Assembly: GCA_958510825.1 (NCBI GenBank)
Contig: OY294044.1
Location: 70,940,095 to 71,004,094, forward strand
Reading direction: 5' to 3'
DNA length: 64,000 nucleotides
Origin: Brachypterus glaber
Lineage: Eukaryota; Arthropoda; Insecta; Coleoptera; Kateretidae
In this document: positions 56,108-64,000 of the stretch, one piece after another
Layout of the letters: each line of letters starts with the position of its first letter
Numbering within the stretch: the stretch's first letter is position 1
Made by a program: the position numbers and the translations under genes
The notes under the pieces: model-generated
The model's database searches: none
What the model was told of the DNA's origin: nothing
The model's input: only the letters and a program-made list of their open reading frames with translations

Positions 56108-56415
56108 TCACGTTTGTGATCTTCCATCAACGCGAGGCCTTCTAGATAAAGACATTGCCCTGATCCCTATTATCCGGCTTTCGGGTAAATTGGGCCTGTT
56201 TTTTATGGCCACGCGTGCGATACATCCGGCTCTTGACTGACTAAAAAACCGATCGAAATATTCGCTCATACGATTTAGAAAAACTATCTCGTCCTTAGAT
56301 TGGATGGGTCTAAGAGAATACAGACTTAAAAGTGTATGAGTTCCTTCGTGTTTTACGGAACACTTGTAGGCTAATAGCTTAGTTATTATAGTATTCACAG
56401 CGCAAGCGCTAGTAT
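56108..56415 (-). pseudogene. Unrecognised coding remnant, 'SACAV' family, copy 2
   Basis: A minus-strand open frame of 96 residues begins at a GTG (56398). Read upstream in frame it is S-A-C-A-V, as at 4.9 kb. Visible segments are HEGTHTLLSLYSLRPIQSKD, EYFDRFFSQSRAGC and PESRIIGIRAMSLSRRPR. Codons are balanced and GC-richer than the flanks, which supports past coding. No domain is recognised and the C-terminus is abrupt. It is probably part of a mobile element, because both copies abut the same CCGTCTGTCCGTC repeat. Confidence 0.45.
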
Positions 56416-56820
56416 TATACGGTATTTTTTTCCAAAACTTTCAAAAAACGTCATAGAAAATAATTCTTGGATACAAATGTGTTTCGTGAAAAAATAAGAA
56501 ACCTTGAGAATTTCCGTCTGTCCGTCGGTCTAAAGTCACGATTTTTGTGGACACCATAATTCCAGAAAGAATTATCCGATCGACTCAAAATTTTTAGGAA
56601 AAATCAAGTTCTGTGAGGGAAAGAACCCTTTGTTTTTGAAAATAATCCTCCCAAAAACAAAAAAGTTATGGTGGGTTTGGAAACTTTTAAAAATATCGAA
56701 GAAAAAAGTCCGATTAATTTTTTTCAGGAAATATAACAATTCTACCAATTTTAAAAAAAATCTGATAATATTTTCTATAAATTATGAAAGTTTTTGGTGG
56801 TTGACAAATGTAGTGTACTA
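56400..56820. repeat. Dispersed repeat with CCGTCTGTCCGTC motif, copy 2
   Basis: Matches 4880-5200: GCGC, ACGGTATTTTTTTCC, TTTCGTGAAAAAATAAGAAA, CCGTCTGTCCGTC at 56512, GTCACGATTTTTGTGGA, GATCGACTCAAAATTTTTAG and AAAAAGTTATGGTGGG. Confidence 0.65.
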
Positions 56821-56948
56821 GTATTTTGGGTGAGTTTTATTTATGTCCACCTATAAAATTAAGATTAACTCTTATTCGATAAAAATTAAACTTTGGTGAT
56901 GTAGGTATATAATTTTACATTGGCTAAAAATAGACGGATTCAATTTTT

Positions 56949-57655
56949 TCTACGACTGCTTTAGAATGTAAGCAAATACACACACTTTTCAAACACAGAA
57001 TGAATCCATTCTAGCTCTAGATACGGTATGAATATTTCGTATCAAGTGTTAGAATGAGCACATGTAGTGCCATCTCTTGTTTATAAAAGTAAAGAAAACT
57101 GTAGCAAAATTAGCAAAAATATATTTATTTTATCATGAAATATTGAATCATTTAATGCAATTTAAAGTTTTGCGTTAAAATTACATAGTTTATTAGTTTT
57201 TCTTAATAATTTTGTTCAAAAAATTAAAACTGCTCCATCTATTGTTAAATATTTAAACCTGATATCTGTGACAACAATCTGACATAACCTTCAATTTTTG
57301 CATTATAATTTGTAAATATGTGCTAAAATTAAATAAAATCTTTTTTAACTACTGATTTGATAAAATTATTATAAAAATTAATTGCTTTATTTAAAAATAT
57401 ATGTTTTATTGCATTTACAATCTCGAGTCACTAAAAACATTGTTTTTAACCTTGTCCGCAGTTTAAAGTCATACAGTGTTTCATATTTGCAGCCGAAGAA
57501 AAAGTATAGTCTACAACACGCATGGAATAGTCATTCCGCCTTCGCGGGACCGTCATACTCGCCTGTCGGCTCGTATGACAATCTTTCCGCTCACGCGGAA
57601 TATTGTCTATTCCATACTAGTTATTGAATATACTATTCTAGCTATTAAGTAACGA
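56949..57655. repeat. Repeat unit B, inverted copy
   Basis: Reverse complement of 3320-4041 with moderate divergence. TTCTACGACTGCTTTAGAAT is at the left and GGAATATTGTCTATTCCATA at the right. No A unit on either side. The plus-strand open frame at 57382-57627 is a by-product. Confidence 0.78.
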
Positions 57656-57939
57656 TGAGTATAACTAGCATAGTATATACTCTTCATTCTAATATGCATT
57701 TAGGTTACTGTGTGTGCAGAGCATTAATTTAATGGTTGTAATAACATTTGAATTTAAAGTACACTTTAGTTAAATAGGAATTGTTAAAAGGTTTTTCATA
57801 ACTGTACACAACGGAGGAAAAAATCTAAAAAATTCAATCAAAATAAACAATCAATTTTCATATAAATTAGGTACTATTTGAGGTACAATTTTAAATCTAG
57901 ACTTTTTAAAAACAGTATTAAAATATACTATAGTCCAAA

Positions 57940-58240
57940 TGTACATAGACTTTTAACTATACAGAAAAAAATGATCAGAACACTGTGTGGAGTAAAACGG
58001 AGATGCCACTGTAAACCTCTATTAAAAATAAAATAATGACTATATTTTCACTTTACTTTTACAATTTAATAATTTTTGTTGCTCAAAACAAATTTAAGTT
58101 CATTTCAAATGGTGATTTAAACTCTATAGCTTATAACAAGTTAACTAAAGAATGTATGAATATAAGTAGAAAAAAGTTAAAAGTAAAATTTAAACATTTT
58201 TTCTTGCAAAATCCGTTTTAATCCATAAAGGAATTTCTTA
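57940..58240 (+). pseudogene. Non-LTR reverse transcriptase C-terminal relic
   Basis: Frame pieces read LYRKKMIRTLCGVKRRCHCK, then PLLKIK, a stop pair and shift, MTIFSLYFYNLIIFV, a gap, AYNKLTKECMNISRKKLKVK, FKHFFLQNPF, stop, SIKEFLNC. KRRCHCKPL, followed by FSLYFY and the closing NPF-SIKEFL, is the pattern at the C-terminus of non-LTR reverse transcriptases. It is a second kind, distinct from those at 2.3 and 60.6 kb. At least two stops and a shift are present, and the catalytic region is absent. Confidence 0.65.
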
Positions 58241-59619
58241 ACTGTGACATATAAATATAGATATAAACTAGTTAAAAATTAGGTACGATTAAAATTATAA
58301 TATTGACGAATACTTGTAATTTTATGATAAAAATTTAAGGAGCATAATAAATGATGTTTAATGTTTAATGTTTAATAGGCGAACAGAAGAAAAACTCAAA
58401 GAAGCTTAGGTAGGTATAAGTCTGTATATTTTAGAAAATTATTTTAGGTTAATTTTAATTGTCTAAATTTCTGTCCAACCCATATCAAGCTATATCTAAC
58501 ATTTTAAACTAAAAAGTTTTCAGCCACAGTTCACGTATTTTCCTAATAAATTTGTACTGATAGGTAATGATTTATCCTTATATAAATGGAAATTAATTAT
58601 GTTTTAATTAATTAAACGTTGTTAGGGTGGAGTAATAGTAACTTTTCTACGACCAACTTTGTAATAGTATATTGCGCCCCGAGTTCGTGAACCTAGTTTG
58701 TACTCGATATGCACTGAAATGGTTTGCGTCGAGGTGCGTATACTATTTTTCCTACGACCTAAATATAAAAAAAAAAAACATAAAAGTTATATTAAAATTA
58801 GTTTGTCAATTTAAGGTTATGTGTTTGAAGTTTTGAAGTTTACTAATTTTCCAACAGCAGATATGTAAAATAAGTTGATCGTCACTTCCCAACCGTTGTA
58901 ATAGGCAAAGGGTGGGAAATAGGCACTAAGTACTAACTAGGTCGTAAGAAAATATCTATTATTCACAATAATATATGTAATACATACATTAAATGTATCA
59001 ATAAAGCTTGGAAAGTACTTGATTACTGGTCTAGACCTATAAGCTAAATATTACTGGTCTGCATTTAAATCAATAATTTCCGCTAGATGGCGCCACAAAT
59101 TCGAAACTACCGTAGGCGCTATGGATAATATAATAATAATATTCCCTTTGTGTTTGGATGTTTGGTTGTTTTTCTGCATCACCCTATTAAACAGGAGTTA
59201 ACCAAAGAATTGATTACCGTTCAAAATATTCATATTTTAAAATAAATGAGCACGCAATATTTAATATTGGCTTAATAAAATCAAATATATGTTTAATATT
59301 TATTATACTTTTTTTGATATTGGTACATCACTTCCAAACTTATGTATCTCGAAACTAGGTCAATTTAAGAAGCGGCTATACTATAGCCGCTACTTCCGCT
59401 TTAGCTTCTTGAGTCTTACTGCGACTACTACCCTTAACGCTCCTCTGACTTGGTGCATTATTGAGTTGACCTATTTTTAAGATAAAATAGTTTAGAACTG
59501 AGGTACCAATATTGCCTATAAATAACTACGTAATAAAAAAATAAAATTAATATGAAGGCCACACCGTGAAACAATATTAATTAAATAATTAATTAATTAA
59601 TGAAATAAATAATCTATGC
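58241..59619. other. AT-rich stretch with a TTTTCCTACGACCT-type repeat
   Basis: 58636-58760 contains TTTTCTACGACCAACTTTG and TACTATTTTTCCTACGACCT; the inverse (TAGGTCGTAAGAAAAT) is near 58940. The segment between is GC-richer (CGCCCCGAGTTCGTGAACC). 59085-59105 has CGCTAGATGGCGCCACAAAT. No gene. Confidence 0.45.

Positions 59620-59655
<36 letters not shown>
59620..59655. repeat. (AAT)n microsatellite
   Basis: Twelve AAT units ending directly at ACAGGG, the start of a TIR-like sequence. Confidence 0.95.
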
Positions 59656-59657
<2 letters not shown>

Positions 59658-59834
59658 AGGGTTTTTTAGAAATAAGTTCGAGAATTTTAATGTGTAATTC
59701 TACATTGAAAGATATGAGAAAAAGTTCCTATAAAGGTTGGTGCATTTTTAATGCACAATTTATTTTTAGTCTTTTTTATACTTATTTAATAAATATGATT
59801 GTAATACTCACAAAAAAAAAATAAAAATGGTTTG

Positions 59835-60056
59835 CACGGCTAGCCTAAAATAAAGTTTCTTGGAAAGTCAAACCATCCCGGATTTTTTGATTTTAGGTTT
59901 TTTTTTTGGGACATTTCAAAACAGTTTTTGACAAAAATTGAAATCGCTCACGAAGCCGTTTTTAAATAAAGTCATTCCTCTTCTTCTTCAAGTTTTTCCT
60001 GACATCACAATACGGAGTTTTTCCTATGACACACCCTATAGCATAGGTACTACCCA
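59835..60056. repeat. Left arm of large foldback
   Basis: Reverse complement of 61811-62036 with scattered differences. Shared blocks include TTTTTGACAAAAATTGAAAT, CGCTCACGAAGC, CTTCTTCTTCAAG, TGACATCACAATA and TATGACACACCCTA. The sequence just left (59655-59760, ACAGGGTTTTTTAG...AAAAAGTTCCTATAAA) resembles the ends of the 11.2-kb family. Confidence 0.8.
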
Positions 60057-60445
60057 CACTGTAAATGCAAATATGGTAATTTTGCAGCAAATAAAGTAGG
60101 TCATATGTAGCCAGCAAAGAAAGTGGTAAATTTAAATCAGTACTGTAAATTCACAGTTATCTGTAAAAATGTGAATTTTTACCTGTGATTTCACAGTAAT
60201 TTAAGCATCGAATTTAATGTGTATTTCAAGCAGTATTACGGGCTCTTGTAATTTTCGGGAAAAAGTGACGGCTTTTTGGACTACAAGCATGAATTTTAAT
60301 GCAAAATTATTTTACCGACAGGAAAATAGCTGAGATTTTACTAAACCCAGTAATATTGAGGTTAATTTAATAAATATTGTATATTCACATTCTGACATTG
60401 TAAATTTACTATAATTATTACAGTTAAAACTACTGTAAGATTGAC
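60057..60445. other. Spacer between foldback arm and LINE, no gene
   Basis: AT-rich. It starts with CACTGTAAATGCAAATATGG and ends near ACTACTGTAAGATTGACG, possibly the decayed ends of a CACTGTAAA-type MITE. ATTCACAGTTATCTG and CTGTGATTTCACAG form a small hairpin at 60158-60197. Confidence 0.4.
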
Positions 60446-61695
60446 GAACAAATTTATTTATTTATTTATTTATTTATTTCCAACAGGCCGAATCGCCCAA
60501 TTACAGGAAAATTTACAAAATTATATGGTATATAAGTACTAATCCTAAGTAATAACAATAATATAAAATAGTAGCTAATATAAATTGGGAATTGAATTTC
60601 TAATGAGATTTTTAAAAATGGAGAGTGTAGTGCAATTCATATCAATATTATTTAAATATGTGTTAAAAATTGAAAGACACGCATTTAATGGACAATTTTG
60701 GTGTGCATTTGTTCTTGTTCGTTCAATGAAGAATGTTGCCGAATGTCTTGTATTTGTGGGTATAAGAAACAATATCCTAGAAAGTAAATCAGGGCAATCA
60801 ACAAGAAAATTAACAATTTTATATAAAAATATAGCACGAGACATCATTCTTCTTTTGGAAAGGGTTTCAAAATTGAAATTAACTAACGAGTCAGTGTAGG
60901 AAATGTTATAAGTTCCATGTTGTTTAAAATGTTTAAATCTAAGAAATTTCTTTTGTATTTTTTCTACAGTATTCGAATGACACTGATAATATGGGCTCCA
61001 TACTACACTGGCGTACTCTAGTTTGGATCTCACAAACGCATTATATAATATGTCTAATGTTTGAGTTTTTAAAAAACTTTGAGAGTTTCTAATGACAAAT
61101 CCTAAATTCTTATAAGCTTGCATAGCTACTTTATTAATATGATTCTCATAAGAAAGGTTACTATTGAACAAAACTCCTAAATCCGTAAAACTATTAACGC
61201 GTTCAAGGTAAGTACCATTCATATCATAATTATAAAAGATCGTGTTTACTTTTCTAGAGTACGTCATAACCTGACATTTTTTAATATTAAATTCTAACTT
61301 ATTATTGGTAGACCATTGGCTTATATTATCAATGTCATTCTGCAGTTCAAGGCAGTCAAGTTCAGATTTGATTATTTTAAAAACTTCAAATCGTCAGCAA
61401 ACAGAAGGTAAAAAGAGTATTTTATGATTTTTTTTAAACTATTGACGAATAATATAAAAAGTAGAGAGCCCAGGATACTACCCTGAGGCACTCCCGATAG
61501 TGCAAAAAATAATCTAGAAATAAATCCATTGTAGAATATAAACTGGGCTCTACCCCTTAGGTAAGAATCAAAGAACTTGAGCAGATGTTTGCAAAAACCT
61601 AATTTGTCCAAAACTAAAAGTAATATACTATGTGGTACTGTATCAAAGGCCTTGGTTAGATCTGTATATCTGTATAGATCTGTATAGATAGAGTG
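60446..61695 (-). pseudogene. Non-LTR retrotransposon, reverse transcriptase C-terminal half plus tail
   Basis: The frame runs from about 61690 to 60575 with one frameshift near 61372. The upper part starts at RT motif A (YTDLTKAFDTVPH), then has motif B (GVPQGSILG) and motif C (FADD). The lower part holds IIKSELDCLELQNDI, WSTNNKLEFNIKKCQVM, FTDLGVLFNSNLSYENHI, SKLEYASVVWSPYY and the thumb-like C-terminus to the stop near 60577. The 3' UTR ends TCCTGTAATTGG...CTGTTGGAAATAAATAAA with an (AAAT)n tail. It is 5'-truncated at motif A and otherwise well kept, so it is fairly young. The first ~19 residues of the ORF beginning at 61722 come from the flanking palindrome. The Jockey/CR1-like assignment is by resemblance. 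Confidence 0.85.
60453..60480. repeat. (TTTA)n tail of the LINE
   Basis: Seven TTTA units on the plus strand, that is (TAAA)n at the 3' end of the minus-strand element. Confidence 0.9.
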
Positions 61696-61699
61696 CATG

Positions 61700-61811
61700 A
61701 TACTCAATATAATCACGGTCATTCACACGGCTACTTTGTTAATGTCCACGGTCATCTTATTTTGCACATTAACAAAGTAGGCGTGTGAATGGTCGTGATT
61801 ATATTGAGTAT
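61700..61811. repeat. 46-bp-arm palindrome at the LINE 5' junction
   Basis: 61700-61745 and 61766-61811 are complementary at 43 of 46 positions around a 20-base spacer. The left arm reads ATACTCAATATAATCACGGT and onward. It lies exactly between the truncated LINE and the right arm of the large foldback. Confidence 0.9.
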
Positions 61812-62036
61812 TATGGGTAGTACTTAGGCTCTAGGGTGTGTCATAGAAAAAACTCCATATTGTGATGTCAGAAAAAACTTGAAGAAGAAGAAGAATGATT
61901 TTATTTAAAAGGAGCTTCGTGAGCGATTTCAATTTTTGTCAAAAACTGTTTGGAGCTGTCCCAAAAACAACCTAAAATCAAAAAATCCGTTTCACTTTCC
62001 ATTAAACTTTGTTTAAGGCTAGCCTTGTTTGCTAAA
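61811..62036. repeat. Right arm of large foldback
   Basis: Inverted partner of 59835-60056, separated from it by about 1.75 kb that holds the LINE and the palindrome. The open frame just downstream (61950-62147) starts inside this arm and is not called. Confidence 0.8.
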
Positions 62037-62228
62037 TATCGATCCAAACGAATTAAAAAAAAAAACGAAATTTACATTTTGCTCTGCTTAGTTTTTTCAA
62101 CTGAAAGTAAGATACTGGTAAAGGTCATAAACATAAAAACAGGCTAAAAAACTAAAAATCTTTCATGCTGTGTGTGATCTGCATGTTGTGCATGCACAAG
62201 CTTTTTTTATGTTATTAATAGTTATATA

Positions 62229-62341
62229 TGGCACTAGTGGGTAAAATAGGATATTATACACCAGAGAATGTTTGACCCATGACGGCTGTAGAGTGGGTCA
62301 GTATTCTTGAGAGGACAACATCTATTTGCCCACGTGTGCCA
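62229..62341. mobile_element. TA-flanked small MITE, 113 bp
   Basis: TGGCACTAGTGGGTAAAATA at the left and the inverse TGGCACACGTGGGCAAATAG at the right, with TA outside both. Inner bases ATGTTTGACCCA and TGGGTCAGTATTCTT also pair. Confidence 0.75.
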
Positions 62342-63732
62342 TAAAAATTTTTATCCCATACAATTGTAGTCATAAGAAAATGCAATTTTTAATAATGCTG
62401 TTTTATGTACACACAATGTTTTATTTCATTATGGCCACTGTTATAGTAAGAAAACAATTGCAAGTTTGACAGTTTAAAATCAAGATTTATTTTACCGCGT
62501 GGCGTCGTTTGGTAATTAAAATTGGACTTGTAATATGAAAATAGTGTTTCTGACCCTGATAGAATTCTGGAAGAAGCAAAGTGGCTACTTTTAATATTCT
62601 ACCACCCAAATAAAACAAAAAGTATAAAATTTTTGATAATTGGAATAATTTTAATGTTAAGGTTAGGATTGCAATGTTATGATTTTTAAAATAATGAAAT
62701 TTCTGAAGATTGAAATTTTATGACTTTTAAAAGAATGAAATTGCTGTTAATTGTAGCTTTTTGGCTCAAAGGATCAAATAAATAGGATCCCGTGCTAAAC
62801 CCCACTTCCTAAAAAGTAAATATTTTCTGAAAAAACTGCCTTTTCTAAAAGAGTGGCTTAAAAATATTACCCACGTTACTAGGGAAGACGTGAGACAATT
62901 TAAAACAATGAATAAAATGTCACTTTTCTTAGGTAAATTGACGACAGTAATCTAGGTCTTTATATTGATGTATTGGACTATTTTGGAGACTGAGACGAAG
63001 TCGAAATCTCCAATACTATCCGAAACCCGTAAAGCATTTAATGACCGTGATGCTTATTACGGTTTTTGCACGATCCAATAAAATAAATATCAATAAGATT
63101 TATTAAAGTGAAATTAAAACGTAAAATTTATTTTATTGTAAAAATCAAGACATCACCTTGGATTTAAATTTAACCCTAACAACAGGTTGCTACGCATAAT
63201 AAACAATGCTAAATTCCTAATTTGGTTTGACATTTGTCCTGTCTGCCAATAAATATCTTTATAAAATAAACATTTTTTGTAAAAAAGATGACAATTTTAA
63301 GCTTGGAATATAAGATGTTTTGCAATTATACCCGAAAAATCCAAAGATCAATATGAAAATAGTTTCAAAAAATGGTGCAGTGAAAAAAATATGTGAAAAC
63401 ATGGAAAAGTTACTGTTGGCTTATTAATAAACAATTATTTCGTTTGAAGAAGAAGAAACCTAAATAGTCCAATAGCATTTAGCAGTTATTGTTCCAATTC
63501 TAATTTTGTATTTAACTTTAATAAAAACTAATTAAAAATTCAAAATTAGATTAATATTTAATTACCGCCTCCCGATCGGTAAGTAATTTACTTACCGATC
63601 AGCAATTTGTATACATAACCTACTGCTGTCATAATTAAGCTAGTAAACACATCAAATTACCCGATCGTGCAAAAAATATTAAACGACTTTTCGTTGCACA
63701 CTTTTTAACAATCAGGGCCTATTCAGAAGCTT
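62342..63732. other. AT-rich stretch with one strong hairpin, no gene
   Basis: 63573-63600 is a near-perfect hairpin (GATCGGTAAGTAA facing TTACTTACCGATC). TTTTGCACGATC near 63065 and GATCGTGCAAAA near 63663 are inverted, which could mark a 0.6-kb element. A small hairpin around GGAGA...TCTCC is at 62980-63011. Confidence 0.45.
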
Positions 63733-63835
63733 ACATAAGAGCATAAAACATAAGAATGCGATGCTGTGATTGGCTTACAAGATACATGGCGGCACATTAA
63801 GCCAGTCACGGTATCGCATTGTTATGTATTGTAAC
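63733..63835. repeat. Palindromic repeat, ~100 bases
   Basis: ATAAGAATGCGATGCTGTGATTGGCTTA (in two parts: ATAAGAATGCGATGC and TGTGATTGGCTTA) is inverted as TAAGCCAGTCACGG and TATCGCATTGTTAT. The loop contains CATGGCGGCACAT. Probably a MITE; no target duplication was confirmed. Confidence 0.6.
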
Positions 63836-64000
63836 ACTACGGGAACTCCTATTTTAATACCCGCTGGCCATTGTAAAACCCCAGGTCACTTAAAGACCTC
63901 ACTGAGTTTTCTATTAAAAGACTAAAGCAAAGACGACCACCTTATGGGTCGAAACCCTCGATGATTGAAAAATAGATAGCGTAGCGCCGCCACCACCCTG
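63836..64000. other. Window end, GC-richer unassigned sequence
   Basis: Contains GGGTCGAAACCCTCGATGAT and GCGCCGCCACCACC. It runs off the edge, so identity cannot be judged. Confidence 0.3.

Noticed and set aside
60585..60899. 104-residue plus-strand open frame
   Set aside because: It is the antisense shadow of the LINE reverse transcriptase C-terminus on the minus strand.
62980..63011. CTGA, a GAC...GTC hairpin and GAAA between GGAGA and TCTCC, resembling a hammerhead
   Set aside because: The core lacks the NGA positions, stem III and a cleavage triplet, so it is just a small hairpin.
1..64000. rRNA genes, snRNA genes or a complete host protein-coding gene
   Set aside because: No conserved rRNA or snRNA core sequences were seen, and no multi-exon coding pattern emerged apart from the single 51-base candidate exon.

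Overview
The window looks like non-coding nuclear DNA from an arthropod, most likely an insect. It is strongly AT-rich by eye and has no operon-like gene packing. It is filled with decayed transposable elements of kinds typical of insect genomes: non-LTR retrotransposon ends, a Penelope-like element, Tc1/mariner-like and piggyBac-like transposase remains, a tRNA-derived SINE, and many MITEs and foldback elements flanked by TA, TAA, TTA or TTAA. The insect order cannot be read from the sequence. No complete host gene was found. The only host-exon candidate is a 51-base, splice-bounded, GC-rich stretch on the minus strand at 52642-52692.

Layout. 0-6 kb: an irregular tandem array, a non-LTR reverse transcriptase C-terminus (2.3-2.85 kb), and an A-B-A repeat composite (2.9-4.45 kb) whose B unit recurs inverted at 57 kb. 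6-11 kb: a TAA-flanked MITE, a 565-bp SINE with a perfect 15-bp target duplication, a TA microsatellite, and repeats shared with 15, 50 and 56 kb. 11-16 kb: a 1.15-kb foldback element, a half copy of a related one and small MITEs. 16.7-18.7 kb: a Penelope-like element that keeps only its GIY-YIG endonuclease, lies between near-identical inverted ~0.5-kb terminal repeats with a hammerhead-like motif, and is nested inside a TA-flanked MITE. 20-24 kb: a foldback, a tandemly duplicated repeat (one copy holding a hammerhead-like insertion) and a MITE whose sister is at 54.4 kb. 25-29 kb: a piggyBac-like pseudogene and two related Tc1/mariner-like pseudogenes, one split by a MITE. 30-43 kb: mostly foldback and TIR elements, many nested or abutting. 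46-49 kb: a nested palindromic MITE, another foldback, and a hammerhead ribozyme candidate with all consensus core positions and base-paired stems (49169-49213). 50-56 kb: a TIR element with an exact 94-bp duplication, a GC-motif array, the candidate exon, a TTAA-flanked piggyBac-type MITE and the second MITE sister. 56-64 kb: an unrecognised coding remnant also seen at 4.8 kb, the inverted B unit, a non-LTR C-terminal relic, a reverse transcriptase remnant with a single frameshift between the arms of a large foldback, and further small palindromes.

The genes do not work together as a pathway; what links the loci is shared element ancestry. The best leads are the hammerhead ribozyme at 49.2 kb, the endonuclease-only Penelope-like element with inverted ends, and several insertions whose empty site can be read from a second copy in the same window. 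Coordinates of diverged elements were set by eye and may be off by several bases.
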